This document shows positions 24,704-34,065 of a stretch of DNA of 64,000 bases, piece after piece. Origin of the DNA: Actinomycetes bacterium (GTDB lineage: Bacteria; Actinomycetota; Acidimicrobiia; Acidimicrobiales; Ilumatobacteraceae). The notes beneath the pieces were generated by a model that saw nothing but the letters and a program-made list of their open reading frames with translations, searched no databases and was not told the DNA's origin. Location: the NCBI GenBank assembly GCA_025356335.1, contig JANXUF010000036.1:1-64000 (forward strand), given 5' to 3'. Made by a program: the position numbers and the translations under genes. Each line of letters begins with the position of its first letter. The stretch's first letter is position 1.

Positions 24704-26405
24704 GGCACCTCCGGACCCTGTCCGATGGCGAGTGCGGCCTCTGCAAGACGGCGCGCCCACCGATAGTCGGCCTTGCCGGACGCGCTGCGATAGAAGTGAT
24801 CGACGATGACGACGCGACGCGGCGCCTTGTACGAGGCGAGTTGCGACCTGACGTGATCGATGATGCTCCGCTCGTCGGTGCTCGCGCCTGGCGTCAGCGA
24901 GGCGACCAGCACGACGATCTCGCCGAATCGATCGTCGGCCACACCGACGACGACGCAGTCCTCGACGCCGGCGAGTCGACGGGCGACGACTTCGACCTCT
25001 TCGGGATAGACCTTCTCGCCGCCGGAGTTGATACACACGGAGCCCCTCCCGAGCAGGTGCACCGTGCCGTCGAGGTCGATCACCGCGTGGTCACCAGGGA
25101 TGCTGTAGCGGATACCACCGATCGTGCGGAACGTCGCTGCCGTCTTCGTCGGATCGCGGTAGTACCCGAGTGGGATCGGTCCCGTCGCCGCCAGCACCCC
25201 TTCGACTCCACTCCCCCGTTCGATCGGTTGCCATGTATCCGGATCGAACAAGGCCGTCACCGGTGTCGCCGTGAACTTCGCCGTCGCCACCGGATCGCTT
25301 CCCGGCAGCGTCATCGCCATTGCGAACGGACCGCCCTCCGAGGCACCGATCATGTCGACGACGGTCGCACGCGGCGCCCGTTTCATCAGCTCGCGCTTGT
25401 ACGTCGACGAGAGCGTCGCACCGGTCGACATGATCCTCGTCAGGCTGGTGATGTCGTAGTGGTCGTGGTCGTCGTCGCGGTCGCGGTCGTCGATCGCCAG
25501 TGACTCCGCGCGCTGTAGTTCGGCGACGATCGGGCGGGCGAAGGCATCACCGACGATCGACAGCTGGGTGACCTGCTCTCGCTCGATCAGGCGGAGCAGC
25601 TCAGCGGGATCGAAGCGTCGTCCGGCGAGGAGTACGACCGTCCCGCCGAGCACGAAGGTCGACATCGCCAGGAACAGCGCAGTGCCATGCATCAGCGGCG
25701 GCGCGGTCATGTTGACCGGGCTCGATCCAGCTGCGTTCAGTCGGGCGGCGATCTCGCCGACCTCGGAGGCGCTCGACGGGACGGGGATGTCCAGCGGGGC
25801 GTATCCGGCGAACGCCATTGCCGTGAAGAGGTCGTCGTGGCGCCAGACGACGCCTTTCGGCGAGCCGGTCGTTCCACCGGGTAGAGCAGCAGTTCGTCCG
25901 AACCGCTTCTGGCGACCGGTTGCGCCGGCTCGTTCGTGGCGATCAGATCCTCGTACCGCACCGCGCCGTCGAGCAGCTCTGCACCGTCACCGTCTTCCAC
26001 CTGCACCAGCACCGTCAGCTCCGGGAGCGAGCGGCGGGCTTCGTCCACGACCTCGGCGAATGCACCGTGGAAGAACAATGCCCGAGCACCTGAGTCATTG
26101 GCGACGTGCACGATCTCCGCGGCGCGGTACCGGTAGTTGACGTTCACCGTGCTTGCCCTGACCTTGAATGCGGCGTACGACGACTCGAGATACTCAGGGC
26201 AGTTGAACATCAGTTGGGCGACCTTCGCGTTCGCGCCGACGCCACGTTGATCGAGGGCGTTGGCGAGCCGCGCGGCGCGATCATCGAGCAACCGCCAGGT
26301 GAGCCGGTGATCGCCGACGACGACGGCGACGTGCTCCGGCTGACGGGCGGCAATCGCTTCCCACAGCGTTGCCCAGTTCTCCGCAGGGCCTGTCGTCACA
26401 CTCAT
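24688..26405 (-). pseudogene. Acyl-CoA synthetase (FadD-like, AMP-forming) with single-base frameshift
   Basis: Together the two frames give a full-length AMP-forming acyl-CoA ligase of about 570 residues. The N-terminal half (from ATG 26405, MSVTTGPAENW) runs to DELLLY. The following P-loop motif TGGTTG continues only in another frame (TGGTTGSPKGVVW, then MAFAGYAPLDIP, NMTAPPLMHG, INSGGEKVYPEEVE, SASGKADYRW). One base is missing between 25880 and 25881 relative to the expected TACACCGGT. Either the gene is dead or the base is a sequence error; the rest of the protein shows no decay. It would activate a carboxylic acid intermediate with CoA. Confidence 0.85.
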
Positions 26406-26466
26406 CGAAACGCCTCGACACCTCCCCAGAATGCTGCGCGGCCCCCCGGCCACGAGACAACTATAG

Positions 26467-26483
26467 CTTTCGCTGGACGAAAG
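26467..26483. promoter_or_regulatory. Inverted repeat in divergent promoter region
   Basis: CTTTCG (26467-26472) and CGAAAG (26478-26483) are perfect arms around CTGGA, in the 103-base gap between the acyl-CoA synthetase and the Rieske gene. The CTGGAC core recurs at 29615-29620 in the promoter region of the other Rieske gene. A possible operator. Confidence 0.45.
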
Positions 26484-26508
26484 TAATCCGATGGTTAATA
26501 ATGGGCCC

Positions 26509-27876
26509 ATGACGGTAGCCGAAACACGCCAGGCACGTTCGCCTGGCATCACCTATCAACAACTCCTGGACGGCGACACCCATCCCGTGCCGGACGTACT
26601 CCGCCTCGAATCGACACGGTTCCTCGGCAACGCCGACATCCCGATCGAGCGGTACACGAGCCGCGAGTGGCACCGAGCGGAGGTCGAGCAGTTGTGGATG
26701 CGCGTCTGGCAGTTCGCCTGTCGGGACGAGCACATCCCCTCCCCCGGCGACTTCATCGTCTACGACATCGCCAACCTCTCGTTCATCGTCGCCCGCGCAC
26801 CGGACGGCAGTATCAAGGCCTACCCAAACGCATGCCTGCACCGCGGCCGACGGTTGAAGGACTACGACGGCAACTGCTCCGAGCTTCGTTGCCCGTTCCA
26901 CGGTTTCGCCTGGGCGCTCGACGGCACGCTCGCAGACGTTCCGGCAGCGTGGGATTTTCCCCACGTCGACGAGCGCGGCAAGGACGACTTCCACCTCCCC
27001 GAGTGTGCCGTGGGAACGTGGGCCGGTTTCGTGTTCATCAATCCCGATCCGCACGCCGCCCCATTGATGGACTTCATCGGCGAGATGGCAGCGCAGTTCG
27101 AGGTGTGGGATCTCGAGAACCGGTATGTCGAGGCCCACGTCACCAAGATCATCGAAGCCAACTGGAAGATCACCCAGGAGGCGTTCTGCGAGGCATATCA
27201 CGTCAGCGGGACACACCCGCAAATTCTTCCGTACCTCGGTGACACCAACTCGCAGGTCGACGTGTGGGACACGTTCTCACGGGTGCTCACGCCTGGCGGC
27301 ACCCCGAGCCCGTTGCTCGATTGGAAGCCGACCGAGGAGGAAATGCTGCGCTCGATGCTCGACGTCCGCGTCGATCAGCTGCTCCCGTTCCCGATCGCCG
27401 ATGGCGAAACCGCACGATCCACGGCCGCTGCTGCATCACGTGAACGGTGGCGTGCGGTCGTCGGTGAGCGCGTCGATTCGATGAGCGACGCCGAAATGAT
27501 GGACAGCCTCGACTACACGCTGTTCCCGAACTTCCACCCGTGGGGTGCGTTCAACCGGATCGTCTACCGCTTCCGCCCCAACGGCGACGACCATCGCAGC
27601 GCGATCATGGAGGTGCTCTTCCTCTCACCGTTCTCCGGTGAGCGCCCACCTCCGGCACGCGTGCATGCACTCGGCGTCAACGACCCGTGGACGAGCGCGC
27701 CGGAGCTCGGAATGCTTGCCAAAGTGTTCGATCAGGACACCTTCAACATGTCGAAGGTGCAACGCGGCCTGGAGACGACGTTCAAGCCCGGCATCACGCT
27801 CGCTTCGTATCAGGAGTCGAAGATCAGATGGCTCCACGACACGCTCGGCGAATGGGTCAGCGTGAAACCATCATGA
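26509..27876 (+). CDS. Rieske non-heme iron oxygenase, alpha subunit
   Basis: A 455-residue ring-hydroxylating-type oxygenase. Rieske ligands are C109, H111, C128 and H131 (ACLHRG, then CPFHGFAW); the iron site is around EAYHVSGTHPQ near residue 230. ATG at 26509 is used, with an in-frame ATG six codons earlier. It is closer in layout to the oxygenase at 28189-29583 than to that at 18463. A 69-residue protein gene follows at once and is probably an accessory. No dedicated reductase is linked. Confidence 0.93.
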   Translation: MTVAETRQARSPGITYQQLLDGDTHPVPDVLRLESTRFLGNADIPIERYTSREWHRAEVEQLWMRVWQFACRDEHIPSPGDFIVYDIANLSFIVARAPDGSIKAYPNACLHRGRRLKDYDGNCSELRCPFHGFAWALDGTLADVPAAWDFPHVDERGKDDFHLPECAVGTWAGFVFINPDPHAAPLMDFIGEMAAQFEVWDLENRYVEAHVTKIIEANWKITQEAFCEAYHVSGTHPQILPYLGDTNSQVDVWDTFSRVLTPGGTPSPLLDWKPTEEEMLRSMLDVRVDQLLPFPIADGETARSTAAAASRERWRAVVGERVDSMSDAEMMDSLDYTLFPNFHPWGAFNRIVYRFRPNGDDHRSAIMEVLFLSPFSGERPPPARVHALGVNDPWTSAPELGMLAKVFDQDTFNMSKVQRGLETTFKPGITLASYQESKIRWLHDTLGEWVSVKPS

Positions 27877-27900
27877 GATGCGAGCAGTGAGGGGCGAGTC

Positions 27901-28110
27901 ATGAGAGGGATCATCCATCCGTTCACCAAGGCGCTGTACGAGCAGGACGGCGCCGGTCATATCCGCGTCACCCTCGACGAGCGGGTCGGCATCTTCGGCA
28001 CCGACGGCCGTTGGATCTCCGGTCAGCTCAAGGAGTGCGACCCGCAGCTGTGCGGCTGGATCGGCGGCCCGCAGGTCGCCAACCACCGCCTCGCCGTCGA
28101 ACCGCTCTGA
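27901..28110 (+). CDS. Small hypothetical protein linked to Rieske oxygenase
   Basis: A 69-residue protein starting MRGIIHPFTKALYEQ, with predicted beta strands (HIRVTLDERVGIFG) and a Cys pair (ECDPQLCGW). It begins 24 bases after the Rieske gene and ends just before the palindromic repeat at 28119. I recall similar small proteins beside Rieske oxygenase genes but no function. It may be a coupling or stabilising subunit. Confidence 0.7.
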   Translation: MRGIIHPFTKALYEQDGAGHIRVTLDERVGIFGTDGRWISGQLKECDPQLCGWIGGPQVANHRLAVEPL

Positions 28111-28118
28111 CCCCACCC

Positions 28119-28183
28119 GAGTGTCATCGCAGCACCCGAGTGTCGTGACGGCGGTGGCCGTCGTCACCGCACTCCGGTGGGAA
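28119..28183. repeat. Dispersed palindromic repeat, copy 2
   Basis: Near copy of the element at 20816-20880: the same start GAGTGTCATCGCAGCAC and the same end CACCGCACTCCGGTG, with several changes in between. It also lies between convergent genes. Confidence 0.8.
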
Positions 28184-28188
28184 CGTTG

Positions 28189-29583
28189 TCAGGCGCGAGA
28201 TGCGGCGAGCAACTGGTCGATCGCCCGGTGGACGTGGATCACGCGGGCCTCCTGGAAGCTCAGCGTGACGTGCTGCAACGACGTCGAGTGCATGCCGCGT
28301 TGGACGCGAGGCAGGTTCTCGAAGTCCTGATCGAGTACCTGCCCGAAGCTGCCTGCGCCTTGGTCGACCCAGATGTTCGGGACCGGATCCGGTGCCGGCC
28401 GTGCAGTGTCCGGCGAGGCGAAACGCCACACATCGAACCAGCAGCGATCGGGATCGGTCGCATGGGGGCGGACACGGAACAGCAGGAAACCGCCCGCATG
28501 GGTGTTGAACACGAGGCCCGGAAAAATCAGATAGTGGTAGTCGTCGATCAACTGGTCGCGGCTGAGGCCGGAATAGTCGTGACCCATCTCCGCACCCTTG
28601 GATGCGGTCTTGGTGATCAAATACTGACGGACGTCTTCGTCGCCGATGCGATTGCCGGCGCTGTCGAAGAGGCCCTCGACGCTGACCGAATCAGCGTGGT
28701 AGCCGGCGCCCCCATTGCCAGTGCGATTGGCGACCGTCGAACCGGACTGCTGGGCGAACGCCTCGTAGACCTCGAACTCGTCGACATGCTCGAGACGCAT
28801 CGACGGAACACCGAACGGGACGATCATCCGACTGTGCAGCCCGATGATCTCGTAGGCGGTGTTGACCTCGTCGAGCATCGGCATCAGTTGCGGGTGAATT
28901 CCCTGTACGTGGTACACCTCGAGAAATGCCTCGACGGCGACCTTCCAGTTGCAGGCGAGATCAGTGCTGATGCTCATCGATGCGCGCATCGATTCGAGGT
29001 GGTACGGCTCGAGTTGATCGGCCACCGCTCCGAGGTACTCGCGTAGCGGCGTCGCGGCGTCGCCTGCCGGGTTGATGAACACGAAGCCGCCCCACTCCTC
29101 GCACGCCGCCTCGTTCAATGCGTATTCCTCATCGACGATGCCGACGAAGAGGTGGCGGTCCGGAACGTCGCGCAGTGAACCATCGAGGTTCCAGCACCAA
29201 TGGTGGTACTGGCAGCGCAACTCGTGCGACGAACCGCACCCGACCTTGATCATGTTGCCGCGGTGCCGGCAGGCATTGGCGAAGGTTTTCACCGATCCGT
29301 CAGGCTGGCGGACGACGAGCCATTCCTGATCGGCGATCGCGTAGCCGATGTGGTCGCCGGGACGGGGGATGTCCTCGCTGCGGCAGGCCATCTGCCAGGT
29401 ACGGTTCCACACCCCGGCGAGCTCGTCGCGAAGGAAGTCGCCCGACGTGTAGCGCGCCGTCGGGATACGGGTCTGTTCGACGTCCACGGCGTGATGCTCG
29501 GCGAACTCGACGCCGTCCGGATAGGCGATGTTCCACTTCTCGGCATTGGCGTGGGCGACCCGCAGATCATCGACGATGGACAT
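28189..29583 (-). CDS. Rieske non-heme iron oxygenase, alpha subunit
   Basis: A 464-residue oxygenase; Rieske ligands C105, H107, C124 and H127 (ACRHRG, then CQYHHWCW). The catalytic iron region is EVYHVQGIHPQ near residue 230. ATG at 29583 has AGGAG five bases upstream, so the frame's earlier ATG at 29622 is not used. It faces the ThuA-like gene across a 73-base AT-rich gap holding a TGGACAATTATTAATTTG stretch. It forms a pair of distant paralogues with the oxygenase at 26509. Substrate unknown. Confidence 0.93.
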   Translation of the reverse strand: MSIVDDLRVAHANAEKWNIAYPDGVEFAEHHAVDVEQTRIPTARYTSGDFLRDELAGVWNRTWQMACRSEDIPRPGDHIGYAIADQEWLVVRQPDGSVKTFANACRHRGNMIKVGCGSSHELRCQYHHWCWNLDGSLRDVPDRHLFVGIVDEEYALNEAACEEWGGFVFINPAGDAATPLREYLGAVADQLEPYHLESMRASMSISTDLACNWKVAVEAFLEVYHVQGIHPQLMPMLDEVNTAYEIIGLHSRMIVPFGVPSMRLEHVDEFEVYEAFAQQSGSTVANRTGNGGAGYHADSVSVEGLFDSAGNRIGDEDVRQYLITKTASKGAEMGHDYSGLSRDQLIDDYHYLIFPGLVFNTHAGGFLLFRVRPHATDPDRCWFDVWRFASPDTARPAPDPVPNIWVDQGAGSFGQVLDQDFENLPRVQRGMHSTSLQHVTLSFQEARVIHVHRAIDQLLAASRA

Positions 29584-29656
29584 CTCGACTCCTGACTGTG
29601 ACATAATCAATCGACTGGACAATTATTAATTTGCACCATACACGGGAAGGGGTCCG

Positions 29657-30502
29657 ATGGGTGACGCCGAGCACGCACCGAAGATCGAGGTTCTCGTGGT
29701 CACCGGCGGCCATCCGTTCGAGGCAGCGCCGTTCTTCGCTGTCTTCGACGCGCTCCCGGGCATCACCTGGACCGCCGCCACCAGTCCCGTCGTCGGGCAC
29801 GATGTCATCGTCTTCTACGACATGCCGGGCATCCGCTTCACCGGATCGGACCCGCCGATGGAAGCGGTGCCACCGACCGCCGAACAACGCGGCGTGTTCG
29901 AACAGCTCTGCAGCCGGGGCACCGGGCTCGTCTTCCTCCACCACGCCGTCGCCAGTTGGCCTGCGTGGCCGGAGTTCGCAGGCATCGTCGGCGGCCGCTT
30001 CCACTACGCGCCGGCGACGCTGCAGGGCATCGACTATCCGGACTCCGGCTACCGCTTCGATGTCCGCCACACGGTCGACGTGCTGGAGCCGGACCACCCG
30101 ATCTGTGCCGGCCTCGGGCGACAGTTCACCATCACCGACGAGCTGTACTGCTTCCCGGTGCTCACCGACGAGATCACGCCGCTGATGCGGACGACGTTCG
30201 ACATGTCCGACTCGAGCCAGTTCTTCTCGGCCGATCTGGCGATCCGCGGCACACGGAATTCCAATGAAGGATGGCACCACCCGCCTGGCAGCCCGCTTGT
30301 CGGGTGGGTCAAGCACGCCGGTGCCTCTCCGGTCGTCTACCTGCAGTTCGGGGACGGCCCGCAGACATACGCCGATCCCAGCTTCCGGCAGGTGTTGGGC
30401 AATGCAATCGCCTGGGCTGCCGCATCGACGTCCTCGCCGGCTGCCCTCGGTTCGTCGGCCGCCCTCGGTTCGTCGGGGGCGGACGCCGAGGTCGACAGGT
30501 GA
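29657..30502 (+). CDS. ThuA-like domain protein
   Basis: A 281-residue class-I glutamine-amidotransferase-like protein of the ThuA (trehalose utilisation) group: VLVVTGGHPFEAAPFF, VFLHHAVASWPAWPEFAGIVGG, then DEIT and NAIAWAAA. The motifs HHAVASW and ITDELY are family-typical. Its C-terminus carries an AALGSSAALGSS duplication from an 18-base DNA repeat. The GTG start of the LLM gene overlaps its stop. A second ThuA-like gene is at 36382. ThuA-like proteins accompany SDR and TIM-barrel proteins in oxidation of glycosidic or cyclic alcohols; exact role unknown. Confidence 0.88.
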   Translation: MGDAEHAPKIEVLVVTGGHPFEAAPFFAVFDALPGITWTAATSPVVGHDVIVFYDMPGIRFTGSDPPMEAVPPTAEQRGVFEQLCSRGTGLVFLHHAVASWPAWPEFAGIVGGRFHYAPATLQGIDYPDSGYRFDVRHTVDVLEPDHPICAGLGRQFTITDELYCFPVLTDEITPLMRTTFDMSDSSQFFSADLAIRGTRNSNEGWHHPPGSPLVGWVKHAGASPVVYLQFGDGPQTYADPSFRQVLGNAIAWAAASTSSPAALGSSAALGSSGADAEVDR

Positions 30503-31407
30503 GGATCGGCTTGTGTCTCCCGCAGCTCGGAGAGGGCATCACCGTCGACATCCTCCGAGGCTTCACCACGCGTGCTGAAGCCCTCGGGTACGGCAGCCTG
30601 TGGGTGCAGGACCATTTCCTCTGGCCGCTGTCGCCGGCGCGTGGCTACGGCGGACGCACTGGCGCGCCGATCCCGCCGCAGTACCGCAGCGTGCTCGCCC
30701 CACTGGAACTGCTCGCTGCGGTCGCCACGTGGACGACCACACCGCTGCTCGGAACATCGGTGCTCGTCGCCGGCAATCACTGGCCGGCGCCGCTCGCCCA
30801 GCGACTGGCGACGATCGACCTGCTCTGCGGAGGGCGGCTCGCCGTCGGACTCGGCGCCGGTTGGTCGGCAGAGGAGCACGCTGCGTCAGGTACCGAGGTC
30901 GCCACCCGAGGTGCGCGAATGGACGACTTCGTCGCTGCGCTGTGCACCTGCTGGGGCGATGATCCAGTGATGCACGACGGACCGTTCTTCACGATCCCGC
31001 CGACCCTGCTCCGCCCCAAACCGGTGCAGCGCCCACGGCCGTCGCTGCTGTCCGGACTGTGGAGCCCGGCCGGATTGGAGCGGACCGTTCGCCAGTTCGA
31101 CGGGTGGAATCCGGCCGGGATGCCTGTCGCCACGTCCAAGGTCATCCTCGACGAGATGAATACACGGCGGTCCGTGGAACAGGCACCACTGACGATGCAC
31201 CACCGGGCATTTGCCCAGTTTCCGCTTGCGCCGACGCCGGCTGGAGACGTCGTCGGGCGTCTCGCTGATGAAGCGTCAGAGGCTGCAGCCCACGGCTACG
31301 CCGACTTCATCATCGAGCACAACTTCTGGTCCGGTATCACCGACGCCGAGGCGTGGCGCGACGTCCCCGAGCTGTTCCTGCCCGTGCTCGCTGCTGGCGG
31401 CAGCTGA
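30499..31407 (+). CDS. LLM-class flavin-dependent oxidoreductase
   Basis: A 302-residue luciferase-like TIM barrel. GTG at 30499 overlaps the ThuA stop as GTGA and gives MRIGLCLPQLGEGI, the normal first barrel strand; longer upstream frames are rejected. LAVGLGAGWSAEEH and SLWVQDHFLW are characteristic. Third LLM enzyme of the island. It converges on the pyridoxamine-oxidase-like gene with a gap of 15 bases. Confidence 0.9.
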   Translation: MRIGLCLPQLGEGITVDILRGFTTRAEALGYGSLWVQDHFLWPLSPARGYGGRTGAPIPPQYRSVLAPLELLAAVATWTTTPLLGTSVLVAGNHWPAPLAQRLATIDLLCGGRLAVGLGAGWSAEEHAASGTEVATRGARMDDFVAALCTCWGDDPVMHDGPFFTIPPTLLRPKPVQRPRPSLLSGLWSPAGLERTVRQFDGWNPAGMPVATSKVILDEMNTRRSVEQAPLTMHHRAFAQFPLAPTPAGDVVGRLADEASEAAAHGYADFIIEHNFWSGITDAEAWRDVPELFLPVLAAGGS

Positions 31408-31422
31408 ACCTCGTTGGAAGCT

Positions 31423-31998
31423 TCAGCGAGTGGCGTTGCGGTTGGCGATCCACTCCGCCGTCGCCTTGCCCATCTTGGCCCCGTCGTACCCGATCCGCTG
31501 CTCTGGCTGGACCTCGAGGATGACCCGTCGCGGTGAGTCGAGGAACTCGGCAAATGCGTCGCGCTGCACTGGATCGTCACCGCGCAACGCCTCGGCCAGC
31601 GCCGGGTAGAACCACGCTTTGACCTCCGCGCTGTCGTGCAGGACGCAGGTGCCCTTCCAGGTGACCGTCTTGTTGCGTGGCAGCGGAGAGCCGGTCGAGG
31701 TGACCACGATGCACACCCTCGGGTCGCGACGAACCGCAGCGATGCGCGCCCTCTGACTGGACGCGGTCAGCCAGAAGCTGCCGTTGCGCCAGACGTACGA
31801 CATGATCACGCCGACCGGCCAGCCCTCCTTGTTCGACCAGATGAATGTGCACTCGTTGTGAGCGAGCAGCAGTTCCTCCTCGACGTCGTCGTCGAGGCCG
31901 TACACGGTGACATCCTCGTAGTTCTGGAGATCGTGGCGTTGCGCATCGTGGCGTTGCGCATCGTGGCTTTCCGCATCGTGGCTCTTGACGTCGCTCAT
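31423..31998 (-). CDS. Pyridoxamine 5'-phosphate oxidase-fold (FMN/F420-binding) protein
   Basis: A 191-residue split-barrel protein: FIWSNKEGWPVGVIMSYVWRNGSFWLTASSQRARIAAVRRDP (in pieces) is the flavin- or F420-binding core, with VTWKGTCVLHD later. The N-terminus contains HDAESHDAQRHDAQRHD, produced by imperfect 15-base repeats at 31928-31985. ATG at 31998 overlaps the upstream SDR stop (ATGA). It could serve F420-dependent reduction together with the LLM proteins. Confidence 0.88.
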   Translation of the reverse strand: MSDVKSHDAESHDAQRHDAQRHDLQNYEDVTVYGLDDDVEEELLLAHNECTFIWSNKEGWPVGVIMSYVWRNGSFWLTASSQRARIAAVRRDPRVCIVVTSTGSPLPRNKTVTWKGTCVLHDSAEVKAWFYPALAEALRGDDPVQRDAFAEFLDSPRRVILEVQPEQRIGYDGAKMGKATAEWIANRNATR

Positions 31999-32771
31999 GA
32001 AATGACTGCTCCTTGGCGTTCGACCGGCCGGAACTGGCCGGTGTTGGCGGTGATGCCGCCGTCGACCGGAATGACGGCGCCGGTGATGAAGCTGGCCTCG
32101 GCGGAGACCAGGAAGGCGATCACGGCGGCAATCTCCTGCGGGCGGCCCCATCGCTGCGCAGGGATCGCCCGACGCAGTTCGTCGTAGCGCTGCGATGCGC
32201 TCGTGATCGCTGCGGTCATCGGCGTCTCGGTGGGACCTGGACAGACTGCGTTGACGGTGATGTCCTGGGCGGCGAGATCGACGGCGGCGGCGCGGACGAG
32301 GTTGATCGCTGCGGCCTTGGCCGTGTTGTACGCCCACATCGACGGATCGCCGCCGAGGCCCGAGGTCGAAGCGGTGACACTGATCCGTCCGCCGCCGGCG
32401 AGGCGCATCGCCGGGACAGCGGCACGGATACCGAGTAGCACGGCGCGGACGTTGACCTCGATCGAACGGTCGAATGCGTCGAGCGAGCTCTCGATCAGGT
32501 CGCCGCGTGCCGGGATGCCGGCATTGAGTACGGCAGCGTCGAGGCGGCCGAATCGCTCGACGGCAGTGGCCACCGCCAGCGCGTTGAGCTCCTCGGAGCA
32601 CACGTCGCCGGCAACGATGGCGATCCGCTCATCGCCAGCGGACCACTCGAACCGCTCCTCGCTGAGGTCGACGGCGACAACACCGAAGCCGCGCGAGACG
32701 AGCAGTTCGGCAGTCGCCCGGCCGATGCCAGATGCGGCGCCGGTGACGATCGCCACGCGCCCCACGTTCAA
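31995..32771 (-). CDS. Short-chain dehydrogenase/reductase
   Basis: A 258-residue classical SDR: TGAASGIGRA, LNAG (AVLNAGIP), SVTASTSGLGG with the Ser, and YNTAK. TTG at 32771 overlaps the P450 stop as TTGA; GTG at 32765 is an almost equally good alternative. Coupled to the P450 upstream and to the split-barrel gene downstream, so it likely oxidises the P450 product. Confidence 0.88.
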   Translation of the reverse strand: MNVGRVAIVTGAASGIGRATAELLVSRGFGVVAVDLSEERFEWSAGDERIAIVAGDVCSEELNALAVATAVERFGRLDAAVLNAGIPARGDLIESSLDAFDRSIEVNVRAVLLGIRAAVPAMRLAGGGRISVTASTSGLGGDPSMWAYNTAKAAAINLVRAAAVDLAAQDITVNAVCPGPTETPMTAAITSASQRYDELRRAIPAQRWGRPQEIAAVIAFLVSAEASFITGAVIPVDGGITANTGQFRPVERQGAVIS

Positions 32772-34030
32772 CGAACGGTCCAGCGGATCGGCATCGTCGT
32801 CAACCCGCGGAGCACGAATGGCTGGTTGACCGCCACGGCCCCGATGAGCTCGACATGATCGAAACGCTCGACCATCAGCCGAAGGGCGACACGCGCCTCC
32901 TGTCTGGCGAGGGCGGCACCGATGCAGTGGTGCGTGCCCCATCCGAAGGCGAGGTGCTGACGCTTTCCCTTGCGATCGAAGCGGATCTCGTCCGGTGCCT
33001 CCCATACCTGCGGATCCCGGTTTGCTGCGGCGAACAGTACCTGCACCTTGGTGCGTTCTTCGAGCACGTCGTCGCCGAGCGGGCAGGGGCGGGCGTTGGT
33101 GCGGAACAAACCCTGCACTGGCGACTCGTGACGCAGGAACTCCTCGATCGCCACGTCGAGCAGTGACGAATCGTCGCGCAGTTGTGCGGCGAGGGCCGGC
33201 TGTTCGATCAGTCGGTAGAGCATGAAGCTGATCAGACTCGCCGTCGTCTCGTGACCGGCGACCAACAGCTGCTGGCAGAGCCGCCTGAGCTCGCCGTATT
33301 CGAGCGTGCCGGCGAGATAGGCGCGGGTGAGCACACTGATCATGTCGTCGGGGACTGTCTCGCCCCGCTCGATCGACGATGTCCGTTCGGCAGCGAGCGC
33401 GTCGACGATCTCATAGATCCCGACATTGGCGGCCTCGGCTTTGGCCGGATCGCCGCCCAGACCGAGACCGCTGACGATGTCGTTCGACCATGCACCGAAC
33501 CGCTCACGATCCTGCGCAGCGACGCCGAGCAGTTCGGCGATGACGATCGCCGGGAAGGTGAAGGCGAACAGGTGCACGAAGTCACCTTCGCCGTCGGCAC
33601 CGAAGGCTTCCGCCCAGATCTCGTCGGCAATCTGCTGCACGCGTGGCGCCAGCGCATCGATCGACGTCGGCCGGAAGCCGTCCTGGAGCACCTTGCGCTG
33701 GCGACGATGGTCGTCACCGTCTGCGCCGCCGAGCACACCGCCGCGCTGGAAGAACACGCCGGAGCCGTCCCTGTTGTTCCACAGCTCCGGGTCGGTCAGC
33801 ATCGCCAGCACGTCGGCATGGCGGCTGACGACGTAGAACGGCGGATCGTGCGATTCCTCCCGATGAAACGGACAGTGTTGCAGGAGGTGGTGGTGGCCGG
33901 CAGCCGGCTCGAGCTCGTTGGCGTGTTCGAGGTGCGAGTACGGCTCGGCGAACGCTTGAGCTGCGGACGTTTCAGGCGCGGACGGCTCGGCCACGAGCGC
34001 CTTTGCTCCACGCGCTTCCCCGGCGTCCAT
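32768..34030 (-). CDS. Cytochrome P450
   Basis: A 420-residue bacterial P450: I-helix AGHETT, ExxR in EEFLRHESPVQG, and heme loop FGWGTHHCIGAALARQE with the Cys ligand. The start is uncertain: ATG at 34030 (MDAGEARG), with ATGs at 34045 and 34078 in frame. Clearly a different subfamily from the P450 at 1463. It is divergent from the SDR at 34066 across a very short region. Electron donor probably the ferredoxin at 12632. Confidence 0.93.
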   Translation of the reverse strand: MDAGEARGAKALVAEPSAPETSAAQAFAEPYSHLEHANELEPAAGHHHLLQHCPFHREESHDPPFYVVSRHADVLAMLTDPELWNNRDGSGVFFQRGGVLGGADGDDHRRQRKVLQDGFRPTSIDALAPRVQQIADEIWAEAFGADGEGDFVHLFAFTFPAIVIAELLGVAAQDRERFGAWSNDIVSGLGLGGDPAKAEAANVGIYEIVDALAAERTSSIERGETVPDDMISVLTRAYLAGTLEYGELRRLCQQLLVAGHETTASLISFMLYRLIEQPALAAQLRDDSSLLDVAIEEFLRHESPVQGLFRTNARPCPLGDDVLEERTKVQVLFAAANRDPQVWEAPDEIRFDRKGKRQHLAFGWGTHHCIGAALARQEARVALRLMVERFDHVELIGAVAVNQPFVLRGLTTMPIRWTVR

Positions 34031-34065
34031 GTGGGCAGAATACATCGATCGGCTACGTTGGTGCG

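Noticed and set aside
30271-30498. Upstream extension of the LLM protein at 30499
   Set aside because: The extra residues are Arg/Cys-rich mirror of the ThuA gene; GTG at 30499 overlaps the ThuA stop and gives the family N-terminus.
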